Part shown: piece by piece, positions 33,239 to 43,933 of the stretch | Layout of the letters: each line of letters opens with the position of its first letter | How positions within the stretch are numbered: the first letter of the stretch is position 1 | Source of the DNA: Anisus vortex | Taxonomy: Eukaryota > Mollusca > Gastropoda > Planorbidae | Assembly (NCBI GenBank): GCA_949126835.1 | Contig: OX421502.1 | Location: forward strand, 35,428,982 to 35,492,981 | Length of the DNA stretch: 64,000 nucleotides | Direction: 5' to 3' | Translations under genes and position numbers: made by a program | The notes under the pieces: model-generated | Told to the model about the DNA's origin: nothing | Seen by the model: only the letters and a program-made list of their open reading frames with translations | Database searches by the model: none

Positions 33239-33861
33239 ATTATGGCCCTCTATGATGATGACTATTATTACGACTCGTTAAATCGGATTCAATGAATATA
33301 GTTGTATCTTTATTAGAAGTCTCTAGATTCTGCTAATCTGTAGCCCAAGCTAGGGGTTCCTTGACTGACAGGTCTATGCAGTAATGTAGTTATATTCGTG
33401 ATAATTATCTTCAACACCTTTCTCAACAATGATAGATCAAACAACTCCAGTTGTTGAATAAACAATTTTATTTAAATTGTAGACTCAATATAAACGATCA
33501 ATAAACTTCATCAACTGATGACAACATAAGTTTCAATACAATGGCATATAATATACAAATGAATATAGCGACTTCACTCGACAAACTTCCGAACTGAACT
33601 AACTTTAAGGAGGTCGGGACTTTCCAAAGAAAACTATCATCGAAGATTCTACAGGGTCTTAATACGCATTTTAACCTCTTTCTCTATAATTACTACGATC
33701 CAGAATTATTCTCCAATTTCCACGGGATTTGAACGAATTATTTTATTTAAACTGCCCTCAGGGCATAAAGGTCAAACCTTGGTCGCCTTGGACTCTGATA
33801 CGCACTTGTTAAGAGGTCAATGCCTTACTACGTCATTCATTTAGTACCGATATTCGTAACA
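33239..33861 (-). repeat. 3' LTR
   Basis: Direct match to 38642-39265 apart from about five substitutions. The outer end is slightly altered (tgtattatggccct against tgttatggccct), so the exact border is uncertain by 1-3 bp. Confidence 0.93.
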
Positions 33862-33878
33862 TCCCCCTCCTTCTAAAG
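33862..33878 (-). other. Polypurine tract of the LTR element
   Basis: On the minus strand ctttagaaggaggggga directly precedes the 3' LTR start TGTTACG, the expected place and composition for plus-strand priming. Confidence 0.8.
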
Positions 33879-36062
33879 TTTTATAATTATTTCTTTTCAT
33901 TTTAACTACTAAAAATGTTAATTTTAAGGAATAATTATAAAAGAAAATATTCCGGGGAAACAATACAGTTCAATTGGCTATCCCAATATTTCAATCGAAC
34001 TGATAACAATAACATATAATATATGCAATATACGTTCATCTTAGCAAATGGCTTAACTACAGTCATTCAATCATTCAATTTTTAATTCAAAACAATGGAC
34101 AATTAAATTGTTTATCTAAATCTTGTATACAAGAAAAATACATAGGGTTAAACATTATACAATCTAATAATTTCCATTCCATTATCATTCCACGTTAATA
34201 AAAACTCTCTCGTTCATTTAATTATAAACTTAGCTTTTACATTTGTAATCAAACAACAAAAGAAAAAATCACTTAATGTCTATTCAGACACGACTTATTT
34301 TTTTCCATAAGGAGAAAAAACTCGCTCTTGATGAAAAAATACTACTAGGCTTGACCTAATTACACAACAACATGATCATTGTCTCGACAGTATTTTTTTT
34401 CAGCCTGTAGGCTTGGACAACATTAGACAACTGTCGGTGACGCGACCCAAAATGTAGGTCAATTCCGCCTTTCTCTCTCTCCCTCTCTCTTTTTTTTTTC
34501 TCTCTCATTCCCAATTGATTCTAACAATATTGACATCGCTATGCAAATTTTTACCTCATCACCGCTTAGGTCAAAATCTCTACGCGACCAAAACGTTATC
34601 TTGACTAAATGAGCATTATTTAACAACCCTTATCTCAAAATTAAATTCATTTATGTTAGTTTAAGGAAATTAAACATAGTCTGTTCCAGAATTAAAATAG
34701 TTTATAGACAATTTCATTAAAAATATTTCAATTTCTCATTTTACCATGACCTTTCCTACGGCCTTATTTTCTTTTTTAAAAGAGTTCACATCGTAGCAGT
34801 TTTGAATTGACACATTCAGACAATCATGGATTTACTTAAAACAAATTGGTTAATTTACTTAATTAACTATCAATCAAAGCAGATTATATTATCTTCATAC
34901 AATCTTAGTACTACACAGTAAGTACTTATTTTCTTTAGATTACATCAAAGACATTTCAAATACAATATTATTGAAGTACAAAAGATAAAAGATTAGAATT
35001 TAAAGAGCATAGACTATATTTTTTTCAGACAGAAATCAATTTAACAATTTTTACAATACAATTTCTGGTCTGAATGGTTCCATCTCCCAGCTTTTCAGTT
35101 ATGGTAAGGTTGGAATCCATTGCTCTTTTCCATTTTCCATAAAGGTTTTATTCATAGCATAGATTCTAGGTTCTCCTGTTCCTCACAGTGTTCAGGTCTA
35201 CCCAATCTTTTGATTGTCAGTACAATTCATTCAATCTATTTTAACTCATACAAAAAAAATAGATTAGTTCTACAATCTTGACATGAAATCCTTAATTAAT
35301 AATACATTTGTTGAACATTGGTATGTCAACATTATAAATTCTCAACCATGACATTCTCAACCATTCTGGTTTACAGTGTCAAGTCAGTGGCACATATCCT
35401 AAATTTATACAAAACAAGGATAAGTTTTATTTTACATTAGTTTCAACTTCTGGTCTGCTTTTCATGTAACAGTATCCTAAAAGTGAAAAATCATATATAA
35501 TACAATTCTTGGAATTCTTTTTAGTCATAGTTCTGCCTTGCTGCAACTATTTTTACCCTACATTATCATACATTCAATGATAATAAAACAAATGAATAAA
35601 TTCACATAGAAGAAATTTGCATACTGACTCAGTGCAATTATTTCAACAACAGTACATGATAAAATAAATTTCCATAGTACAATAAAAAACATTTCTCAAT
35701 ACTTTAGTGATAGAAAAATTCTCTTTTCTTAAAATCATTTACATCTTTTTCAATCAAATTATCCTCTCTGCCAAATGTTTCAATTATCATTTCCAGAGAT
35801 TCTCAAACATATCTTATAATCAGTCCACATTTATAATGTCCTCTGATTTAGAAACCAATTCTGCGGATAAAACTGATCTTTTTCTCTTATAGCAATTATT
35901 TTAAATGCTCAACCTAACAAGTTTGTTTAGAAATATCACACTATAATGATATTTACTCTAACAATACTTTTACTCAGTCCTTTTTCTTCACAAGTAAGGG
36001 ATTTAGTTTTAAAATAGTAAGTTTGGTAACTAACTATCAGTGAATTTGTCATTCAATTCATC
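33879..36062 (-). other. Non-coding 3' region inside the LTR element
   Basis: About 2.2 kb between the ORF stop and the polypurine tract. It is AT-rich with no frame over roughly 60 codons on either strand and no recognisable RT or envelope motif. It may be filler maintaining packaging length or decayed pol/env; no motif lets me choose. Confidence 0.6.
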
Positions 36063-38585
36063 CTATACTCCAGGCATAAATTTTACAAATAAGAGTAACA
36101 ATGTTAACAACATCAAGCTTATTCCAATTGTTTTCAGAAGGTAAGGCTTTATCATTTTCAAATGATATAATATTTTTGCCTTTCTTTCATCACACAACAA
36201 TGGCATCTGCATGTGAGCAGTGTACAATTTTTTTCTAACAAATACAGTTATGTCAGACAAAAATTTTATGTACTTATCTAGGTACTTGCTCAGCCCAAGG
36301 AGATCCAATTCGGTCTGCCATGCTTCTTGAAGTAGTTTGAGTGGTCCTCGGACAGTGGGTCCAAAGATTGGTCCATAGGCTCCTCGACTTTCCGGATGGG
36401 ATTCAGTTGACATCTCATGCTCCAGGCATAAGTTCTTTAGGACTGGATTGAAGAGTTCCGGGGCGAAGTTGGTCCTTCGATCTGTCGGTATGGATTGTGG
36501 TAACCCATAGTTTTTGATAGTTTCGGTCCAGCTCTCCGCACTCGTTTCTTCAGTGATGCTCCTCAAATCTACATCTGTACCGGCAACTGCAGGTTTGCAT
36601 TGTTGTTTGTTCATGCTGTGGTCTATCTGTTCATAGACATCATTAGTAGGAGTTTCTTCCTTGTCGACAGCTTTCTCATGTAGCTGTAGCAACTCTGGGT
36701 CTACTTTCTGCTCAGCAATCAATTCATTTTGTGATGACTTCTTTGATTGTTCATTTACTTTTGGACAATCTTCAATCATGGAGAAAATAGTAGTATCAAG
36801 TTCCACTTCTTCTTCCTCTTTCTTCTCTCGTGGGAGAATTTCTTCTTTCTTTTTCTTTTCTTGTGAGAGAATTTCTTCTTTCTTTTTCTGTGGTGTCATA
36901 CCATTTATGACATCACCTACAGGATAAAGTTCTTTTTCTTTTCCTGTCTCCACCATAGGACTAGGGTCTGGATTTTCCTTCACAATCAGTTCAGGTCTCA
37001 CCCTCCCTTTCGCCAAATCATTTGCTAGGATAACAGATATGCCCTCAACAGGAAGTTTTGATATTACTCCAACTGTCACATATCCTGTCACCAAGTCAGA
37101 TGCGAGGTATATCCTATGTAGAGGTATTTCTTCTTTCCATTCAAAACCTCTCAATAGGACAGTCTGTCCTGTCAATGTATTATCATTTAATGGTAATACA
37201 TCTTTAAGCAGCAGTGTTAATGATGCTCCTGTGTCTCGTAATATGTTTACGGACTTCAGTGGTCCTTCCTTTTGTAAGGCCACACAACCTTCACTAATGA
37301 ACGGTTGAAAACTGCACAGGGTCTCTGTGTCAATTTTATTCTTCCCTTGACCATGACTTTCGGGTGTTGTTTCATCTTTCGATGACTTCAGACTCTTGTT
37401 CGAGTCAAAAATACTTTGGTCTACTTTTTCGTCTCTGTGGACTTGGACAATTAATCCAATAGTAGCCATTCTGTATTTATAATCAGGATATCCATCCTTA
37501 TTGTCTTCAGTTGTAGATTTCTCTACCTTCTGACTTTTGCTCTCAGGCAAATCCACCCTCAGTGTTTCTGGTTTAGAAGAATCTTTCTTCGAATTCAGTT
37601 CGTTTGTATTTTCGCTTCCTTGTACCATTTGTTTTGGTTTATGGCTAGCGCACATTACCACTTTATTAGGTCTTTTATCTTTCCTTATGCTCCAACAGTC
37701 TTCGATGCTATGTCCTGTTCTTTTACAAAAAGTACATTGGACGTTTTTGTTGACAGGTCTTTTATTAACATCATTTTGTTTCACAAAATGCTCTTTTTCA
37801 CGATGTTTTTGTGGTGTGTTTTCTGCTTGCCGTTGTGCCCTATTAAAATTCTTTTCACCAGCTGTCCTATGACACAATGTATACTGTTCCGCTAAATCAG
37901 CAGCCTTATGTGGGTCAGTGATATCACGCTCGGATAAATACATTCTTATATCCGGCCTCACTTTGTTAATAAAATCCTCTAACAGAATGATATCTTTCAT
38001 TTCTTTTAATGTGGAGATATTTCTGGATTTTATCCACTGATCCATTAACTTTTCTTCTGCTCGAAGGAAGTCTAAGTGTGTTTGGTAAGGGGACATTGTG
38101 TACTGACGGAACCTTTTCCGATAACTTTCAGGTATTTGGTTATAGGCTTTAAGTACAGTGTCTTTAATGACTTCATAATCATTTAAATGCTCCTCTTTTA
38201 ACAATAGAACACAATCTCTTGCCCTTCCCTGAGTAAAAGCTGTTCTGACTAATATTCCCCATTTATCTTCTGGGAACTTAAAATCTCTGCAAGAAATTTC
38301 AAAGGTCTGGAAGAAATTAGCTATTTCACTTTCTTTATCAATGTAGGTAGGGACTAGCTTTTTCCATCTGGCCATCTCTACATCATTATGAGATTCTTTT
38401 TTAGTAGCTCCTATCTTTGCTAGCTCTATTCTTTCCTGACTTTCTGTTTCTCTTTGACTTTTCTTATCTTCCATCTCAAGACGTTTCATTTCTAGTTGAA
38501 ATCGCAACTGTTCGGACATCTGACCTTCAACTTGATATCCCTCCGCTCTTGATTCTACTTTTAACTTGCCACTCGCAATCAACAC
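36063..38585 (-). CDS. Gag-protease-truncated integrase polyprotein of the LTR element
   Basis: A single open frame of 840 codons (numbered from 38585, where the codon is GTG). An in-frame stop lies nine codons upstream and the first ATG is residue 23 (38519), the likelier start. Domains: charged coiled-coil-like segment (about 30-75); Gag capsid region with a SCAN-like stretch (about 105-240; DYEVIKD at 136); CCHC zinc knuckle C-x2-C-x4-H-x4-C (284-297); retropepsin-type protease with DTGAS at 451-455 and the downstream TGYVTVGVISKLPVEG segment; an acidic Lys/Glu linker; then the second half of an integrase core, LRSITEETSAESWTETI with TDRRTNF (second Asp at 702). The partner Glu of the D-x35-E motif would be residue 738, which is Gly, and the first Asp is absent, so the integrase is inactive. 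RT and RNase H are missing. The C-terminus (about 820-837) is a hydrophobic, membrane-like segment. Frame intactness with a dead integrase suggests Gag and protease were the useful parts. Confidence 0.9.
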   Translation of the reverse strand: MLIASGKLKVESRAEGYQVEGQMSEQLRFQLEMKRLEMEDKKSQRETESQERIELAKIGATKKESHNDVEMARWKKLVPTYIDKESEIANFFQTFEISCRDFKFPEDKWGILVRTAFTQGRARDCVLLLKEEHLNDYEVIKDTVLKAYNQIPESYRKRFRQYTMSPYQTHLDFLRAEEKLMDQWIKSRNISTLKEMKDIILLEDFINKVRPDIRMYLSERDITDPHKAADLAEQYTLCHRTAGEKNFNRAQRQAENTPQKHREKEHFVKQNDVNKRPVNKNVQCTFCKRTGHSIEDCWSIRKDKRPNKVVMCASHKPKQMVQGSENTNELNSKKDSSKPETLRVDLPESKSQKVEKSTTEDNKDGYPDYKYRMATIGLIVQVHRDEKVDQSIFDSNKSLKSSKDETTPESHGQGKNKIDTETLCSFQPFISEGCVALQKEGPLKSVNILRDTGASLTLLLKDVLPLNDNTLTGQTVLLRGFEWKEEIPLHRIYLASDLVTGYVTVGVISKLPVEGISVILANDLAKGRVRPELIVKENPDPSPMVETGKEKELYPVGDVINGMTPQKKKEEILSQEKKKKEEILPREKKEEEEVELDTTIFSMIEDCPKVNEQSKKSSQNELIAEQKVDPELLQLHEKAVDKEETPTNDVYEQIDHSMNKQQCKPAVAGTDVDLRSITEETSAESWTETIKNYGLPQSIPTDRRTNFAPELFNPVLKNLCLEHEMSTESHPESRGAYGPIFGPTVRGPLKLLQEAWQTELDLLGLSKYLDKYIKFLSDITVFVRKKLYTAHMQMPLLCDERKAKILYHLKMIKPYLLKTIGISLMLLTLLLLFVKFMPGV

Positions 38586-38641
38586 ATCACAACTTGAATA
38601 TATGCTTCACTATACAACTATATCGGACGCAGCCCGCAAAC

Positions 38642-39265
38642 TGTTATGGCCCTTTAGATATGATGACTATTATTACGACTCGTTAAATCGGATTCAATGA
38701 ATATAGTTGTATCTTTATTAGAAGTCTCTAGATTCTGCTAATCTGTAGCCCAAGCTAGGGGTTCCTTGACTGACAGGTCTATGCAGCAATGTAGTTATAT
38801 TCGTGATAATTATCTTCAACACCTTTCTCAACGATGATAGATCAAACAACTCCAGTTGTTGAATAAACAATTTTATTTAAATTGTAGACTCAATATAAAC
38901 GATCAATAAACTTCATCAACTGATGGCAACATAAGTTTCAATACAATGGCATACAATATACAAATGAATATAGCGACTTCACTCGACAAACTTCCGAACT
39001 GAACTAACTTTAAGGAGGTCGGGACTTTCCAAAGAAAACTATCATCGAAGATTCTACAGGGTCTTAATACGCATTTTAACCTCTTTCTCTATAATTACTA
39101 CGATCCAGAATTATCCTCCAATTTCCACGGGATTTGAACGAATTATTTTATTTAAACTGCCCTCAGGGCATAAAGGTCAAACCTTGGTCGCCTTGGACTC
39201 TGATACGCACTTGTTAAGAGGTCAATGCCTTACTACGTCATTCATTTAGTACCGATATTCGTAAC
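38642..39265 (-). repeat. 5' LTR
   Basis: Near-identical partner of 33239-33861. The outer base expected to complete TGTTACG appears as c on the minus strand (plus strand cgtaacg), a small terminal change. The Gag frame opens only about 30-60 bp inside this LTR. Confidence 0.93.
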
Positions 39266-39391
39266 GGTCTAATTGACCGATTCAACAACACAGTACTGAT
39301 GCTATGATGCTATGAAGCCCATGCACTGAATTTGAACTTGTTTTGTTTTTTTATCTAATTTGTAGACTTCGCAAAAGAACAAAAAAAACAG

Positions 39392-39520
39392 CGCAGGGTT
39401 CTCAAATCGCTTGAGGGTTTGTAAAGAAATCCGCGAGCCGCAAAATTGAAAACATTTTTATTATTATAAAAGTCCATAAAATTTATAAAATTTTATCGAA
39501 AAAGAATAAAAATCATTATT
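39392..39520. mobile_element. Possible hAT transposon terminus
   Basis: The start cagggttctcaaatcgcttg with gagggtttgtaaag and cgcgagccgcaaaa resembles CAGNGGTTCTCAA-type hAT ends. No matching opposite end was found. Confidence 0.35.
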
Positions 39521-39547
39521 TATTTATTTTAATTAATGTATAGTGTC

Positions 39548-39780
39548 GGACAAAAATGATCCATAGGGCCGGTGAAGCTTTCACCAGTTTCCGTGGCATC
39601 GATATACTAGGGGATCGTGTGGCCAGTACAGTGCGCAGCTTACTAGATTCAGGTAGCCATCAGAGCTGGGTAGACTCATGGGACATCTCTCAGACCCGTA
39701 AACAAATCTTAGCCTTCACCAGTATTTGAACCCAGGACCTTCGGGTATGTCAGCCGAACGCGCTGCATCTCGACCACTGT
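39548..39780 (-). mobile_element. tRNA-derived SINE, family A
   Basis: Antisense: gatccatagggccggtgaag, ggatcgtgtggccagtacag, catcagagctgggtagactc, agccttcaccagtatttgaa (B box mutated), gccgaacgcgctgcatct (A-box region). Confidence 0.9.
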
Positions 39781-40364
39781 GTCTCTCTCATGGATGTAAT
39801 TCGTTAGACGTTATGGGTCAGTTTATCTCCTAGATTCTTAGCTGGCATCGTTTTGGCATAGACAAGTCTGGCATTTATTGGAAGACATTAATCTTTCATG
39901 TTTTGCTTTCAATCGTTGAGTTATTGAGTCGCAAACTTGAGCACACCCGTGTATATATCTTTACAAAATGAAAAATAAAACTGTTCTCGTGAAAGACTTG
40001 TGTAGATTACCGGCAGCCCTACTTTGCTTAAACCACGAGATAAGTTTAACTATGTTAATTAGCTATCTCTCTGTTACATTGTCAACGGCTACGGAAAACT
40101 GTTTTGGAAATGTTGAGTTTAAATATAAAATGCTACTTCACTTTAGTTAGACCCATACGTATACTAGAATATGCATTATCTGTATGGGACCCATCAATAC
40201 TTCTTTGCAAGTGTCCCTAATACTTTACTTAAGGGACCCGTATTAACTTAATCTTCCACAGAGACAACCTGGTTTCAAGCCATGAACTTCATTTAGTAGA
40301 CAAGGTGTAGTCATATCCTCAGTTTCAATAAAAAAAATAGTAGATATTATATGTTTGCGAATTT
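39781..40364. other. Non-coding DNA, nothing recognised
   Basis: No supported gene; one 60-codon frame has no recognisable motif. Confidence 0.35.
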
Positions 40365-40490
40365 CACCGTTGCCAATTTTACCGCTTTGCGAGTTGTGAT
40401 GAATTTACCTATGCCAAATTACCTTTGCCAAAACTACCTTGCCAAAAATACCGTTGCCGAATTTACCCTTGCCAAAGTTACCGAGCACCT
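40365..40490. repeat. Degenerate repeat of ttgccaaattaccg-type units
   Basis: About eight imperfect 14-17 bp units (ttgccaattttaccg, ttgccaaaactacc, ttgccgaatttaccc). Confidence 0.75.
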
Positions 40491-40561
40491 TTAAGACATA
40501 TTAAGACAGACTTTTTCAGATGTACTTGGAAGTACTTAAAGCTTTTAAAGTAGCATTATGG

Positions 40562-40818
40562 CGCACGATGGGCGAGCGGTAGTGCGTTAGGGTGGCGTAC
40601 CGCAGGTCCTGGGTTGGAGTCCTGGTGGAGGCTATTATCTGTTCCCGGATATGGCGGTGTCCCTAAGTCTACCCAGCTCTGATGGGTACTTTTAGTTGTG
40701 GTAGTTTAGCTGGGCTTTGTGCTGGCCACACATTCCCCTAGTATGCCGTGGCCACGCAAAACTGGTAAACGCTGCTTTATTGGCCCTTTGGATCAACTTG
40801 GTTCGACTGGATCCTTTA
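40562..40818 (+). mobile_element. tRNA-derived SINE, family A, near full length
   Basis: The most complete sense copy: A box region gggcgagcggtagtgcgtta, B-box region gggttggagtcctggtggag (one change from ggttcgagtcc), ggtgtccctaagtctaccca, gctctgatgggta, gggctttgtgctggccacac, cctagtatgccgtggccacg, ending ttggatcaacttggttcgac and gatcctttactttact. The A and B boxes mark an internal RNA polymerase III promoter of tRNA origin. Confidence 0.92.
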
Positions 40819-40829
40819 CTTTACTATAT

Positions 40830-41992
40830 TGCATTATATTATGCAGAAATTGTTTAATTACCACTGTTTAACGTAAATTATTTACATCTTGAAATTAAAA
40901 CCATAATTTGTATCTATGTAAAACCATGGATTTGTATTTTTTTAAAAACAACTAAAAGTAATATTAATTATATTAGAAAACATGACTTTTTTTGTATCAC
41001 TACAATAAAAAATAATTGAGGAATGTTAATTACGGGGGATGATTATTCCGTTTTCTTTTTAAAATGTTTTAATAAGTTTCACATTTTTTTTTTATAAAAG
41101 AAAAATAAAAGCTTACAATATATAACTTTAAAATTATCAAAATATAAAACCTAGTTGAAAATTATATAAATAATTATAGGCTATGATAAAAAACGTATAT
41201 TTACAATTTTAGACATTACATTAACTACCAAGTTTGTATGATTACTACGTATCAAATCCACTTAACTGCAATACCCTTAAGGCACTTAACTTTGTGAAAT
41301 ACTAAAGGCCTCTAACCAGGCTGAGAACAAATTATGACCTAATAGAAGGTGTCAGAATTATTTTTTGTCCACTATTTTAAAATTATTATGCACTAACATT
41401 CTATGTGAAATTTGTAAAATAAATTTTCTATTTTTTTTTTTTACTATAGACTATAGACCAATGCAAGAATAAAGAAGATATATGACTTAACTCATTAACA
41501 CCATTAGGAATAGACAGATGAAATTTCTAGGACACATCTATAGGAAAAATGGTATAGAAAGACTGGCTTTGTGTGGGAAAATATCTGGAAAGAGAGACAG
41601 AGGAAGACAAAGGCTAACATATGTGGGAAGCCTGAACGAATGGGCCACGAACAACAACATAAGTAATAATAACTTTCTGCAAAAAGCTAACAACAGGAAA
41701 GAATGGAGAGTAATGACCGCCGATGTCTGTTCCAGACCTGGCACGTAAAGAAGAAGAAGAATATATCACGCACACGTTAATTTTTAATTAAATATAAGAC
41801 GCTTTAACGATTTCCTCTATGACTATGCTTATAAAGCTCCATCGCTTTTGGCATTGGTCTTGCTACGGCGCTAACAAAATTGTCTTATAAATACAATAGT
41901 AGAGCAGGTTTACTTTGAGGCTGTTGGCACGCGGAATGAATTAGAAATCCTAGTATGGCACACTGTTAGCGAAAGGTTGCCGACCTCTGCGC
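40830..41992 (+). mobile_element. hAT family H copy, 5'-eroded, carrying a nested LINE
   Basis: Internal sequence (actgtttaacgtaaattatt; aaatataagacgctttaacg) parallels 15960-16660 of the 15515-16841 copy, and the right end ggctgttggcacgcggaatg ... gaaaggttgccgacctctgc is the family terminus. The alignment is interrupted by a LINE end at 41465-41765. The left terminus is not recognisable. Confidence 0.75.
41465..41765 (+). pseudogene. LINE polymerase C-terminus nested in the hAT copy
   Basis: The frame starting before ATG 41518 reads MKFLGHIYRKNGIERLALCG, then KISGKRDRGRQRLTYVGSLN and ending RKEWRVMTADVCSRPGT. This is the R..FLGHI.RK.G.E.L.L.GKI.GKR.RGRQR pattern at the end of RTE-related LINE ORFs. 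The tail aaagaagaagaagaatat follows. It separates two parts of the surrounding hAT copy, so it inserted later. Confidence 0.85.
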
Positions 41993-41994
41993 TA

Positions 41995-42280
41995 GAGAAC
42001 ATAAACTCTAACTTAGAAATACAACCTAGGAACAAGATGTTGCAATGCTCTGATGAACATAAGAACAAAAACACTTCCCTTGTCCCTTAAACAAGAATAA
42101 AGACATACAAGTACATATATATGGCATCCGAGACTGGAATGGGTTGGATAAACTAACCAGGAAAACCAGTGACTTAACATCATTCAAAACATTAATAAAA
42201 ATGCAACAATAGGCTCAGACCACGGGTAAGCGTAGGACGCAATAATCTTCTTTATAGAAGGAGCGTCTATAATATTGACG
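41995..42280 (+). mobile_element. LINE family L 3' end
   Basis: Contains acttagaaatacaacctagg, gttgcaatgctctgatgaac, tggaatgggttggataaact, taacatcattcaaaacatta and the terminus cgcaataatcttctttatag then aaggagcgtctataat, with the hairpin perfect. Confidence 0.85.
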
Positions 42281-42439
42281 TTTATTTTACTATAGTAACA
42301 TTTTGAGATAACATTGACTTGTCACCTTCTGTGGCCAATTTTCATTATGTATTGTGTTTGTTCTTATATTGTATGATGAGCTGACCTGACGAGATACTCT
42401 TCTGTCTTGACCCTCAGGGGTCTGGGGCAGTTTTCCCTT

Positions 42440-42525
42440 TTAAAAAAGGCCACCCTCTGCCCCCCCCCCCCAAACATCCATTATTCCCGTCCGCTCCACC
42501 TTGATGTCCTGGCTACGCCGCTGCT
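42440..42525. mobile_element. hAT-like terminus (cagtggcgtagcc type)
   Basis: ccttgatgtcctggctacgc then cgctgctct matches the right end of the 14681-17106 element. It is preceded by a 10-base C run, as there. Left partner not found. Confidence 0.5.
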
Positions 42526-43531
42526 CTAGTGCACAGCTAAATTGAATCAGATAATACAGCAACACTCTCCCTGCCTTAAACATCAGTAATAAGCCATGTT
42601 GTACATTAAAGCGCCTTCCCCGGGAAGAAATTGTGTCTAACAGAATCAGAGTCAAAGAACTCCACCAGAAAAACCCAACAGAAGCCAGACGCTTCTGCAA
42701 GCTTTTTCCCGCCCAATCCAAACCCCAGCTACCGCCAAATCGATGCCGACTGCACCTCGGAGACTCCTTGTCATTAGCCTGTCTGTCTGTTTTACGCAGT
42801 TTTTTTTTGTCTGTTTTTTTGTCTCGGGTTTTAATAGAAATGTACCGGAGAAAAAATCCTTCTTTTTTTTTCATGTTGTCATTATTTCATCCGCTAAATA
42901 AAAAATAAAAAATGGACAAGTCCGCGGACTTTGATGGATGGCAAAGCCTTTTTAAAGATAAGGGAAATATATTAAAAAATTGTTATAAAAACTTTTTTCA
43001 CTTTTGTGGAACATAGCTTTTTTGCTTTCAAATCATTTGATAATGCCGTCTTAAAAAAAAAAATGCTTTTTATTCCTTTTTTCTATTAGCAATACAGTAA
43101 AAAGTTTTCTTCTTGTGAAATTTTACTTTATATTCTTGAACATTTCTAGTCTAAATAGACTGCACTTGTATTAAAAAAAGTAAAAGTTTTTAAACGTGTC
43201 TAGTTTCATTTAGTTTATTTAACAAAATTATACATTTAATACTTTTCAAAGTGTTTGATTTTTTATGTTAAAATTAAAATATATCCGTTTTTGTTTATAA
43301 GGTATTAACTTAAAACACAAAAAAAAGTATATTCAACATGGCTTCTGACGAAACAGCGTTGGATTGTAGTTTCAAGGGTTCTGAAGTTATATCTGATAAA
43401 GCCCTAACTATCTACTGGTTCTGTAGGAGTCCACAAGCCTTTCTCAGGTGTGCAGGACATTACTAGGGGGAAATTAAAGGCGCATAGCCACACCATCCCC
43501 TAGTGACCACGGAGTCTCATCTACTTTACCG
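42526..43531. other. Non-coding DNA, nothing definite
   Basis: 42,530-42,790 is GC-richer with overlapping frames on both strands but no recognisable domain. Most of the remainder is AT-rich. A weak SINE family A trace (ccacaccatcccctagtgac) lies near 43489. Confidence 0.35.
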
Positions 43532-43686
43532 CATGGAATGGGTAGAATGAACAAACTAGGAATACATTAACTTAACATCATTTAAAACACTAACACATGT
43601 AAGACTAGACTAAGCCCATGGATGTGCGTAGGACGCAATAATCTTCTGTATAGAAGGAGCGGCTGTAATGTATAAGATTAGATGAG
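43532..43686 (+). mobile_element. LINE family L 3' end
   Basis: gcatggaatgggtagaatga, ttaacttaacatcatttaaa, gtaggacgcaataatcttct, gtatagaaggagcggctgta; one loop base differs in the hairpin. Confidence 0.85.
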
Positions 43687-43932
43687 CACCATACTTTAAA
43701 GGCATGAAATAGAAATCTAGAGATCACAAAATACGTTTTAGCATTTACGTATAAAACGTAACTAGACAAAACAATGACTTTAAAACATCACACTTTTATC
43801 TTATCTGTTAACCCATTCCATGTCCGGAAAGAAAGAGTATTCACGTGCATTTTATAAGCAGCACCATACTAAGTGAAATAAAAAATGTCTAATGGCATCA
43901 AATTTTTTTGAAACCATATTCAGAACGAGGTA
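43687..43932. other. Non-coding DNA with a LINE trace
   Basis: A short antisense piece of LINE family L (aacccattccatgtccggaa and gaaagagtattcacgtgcat) lies at about 43808-43855. Confidence 0.5.
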
Positions 43933-43933
43933 A

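Larger units (their letters stand above)
33239..39265 (-). mobile_element. Ty3/gypsy-like LTR retrotransposon lacking reverse transcriptase
   Basis: Two direct LTRs of about 624 bp (33239-33861 and 38642-39265) bound a 4.8-kb interior read on the minus strand. By eye the LTRs differ at five substitutions plus some terminal changes, so the insertion is young. In element order: 5' LTR, a very short leader, one long frame (38585-36063) with Gag, aspartic protease and a partial integrase, 2.2 kb without ORFs, a purine tract (33862-33878) and the 3' LTR. The LTR begins TGTTACGAATAT and ends GGGCCATAACA in element orientation. Missing: RT, RNase H, the integrase N-terminal half, a canonical TGG primer-binding site after the 5' LTR (sequence there is gtttgcgggctgcg), and an obvious 5-bp target duplication. 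It could move only with helper proteins. Confidence 0.93.

Noticed and set aside
36661..38686. Several plus-strand ORFs of 88-111 codons, some Cys/Ser/Phe-rich
   Set aside because: They are antisense to the intact Gag-protease frame of the LTR element.
40562..40640. A possible tRNA gene (A and B boxes present)
   Set aside because: The sequence is the head of a multi-copy SINE; no cloverleaf with a proper anticodon arm and acceptor stem is evident.
42440..42908. Overlapping 144- and 91-codon ORFs on opposite strands
   Set aside because: They overlap a hAT-like terminus and pyrimidine-rich sequence, and neither shows a known motif.
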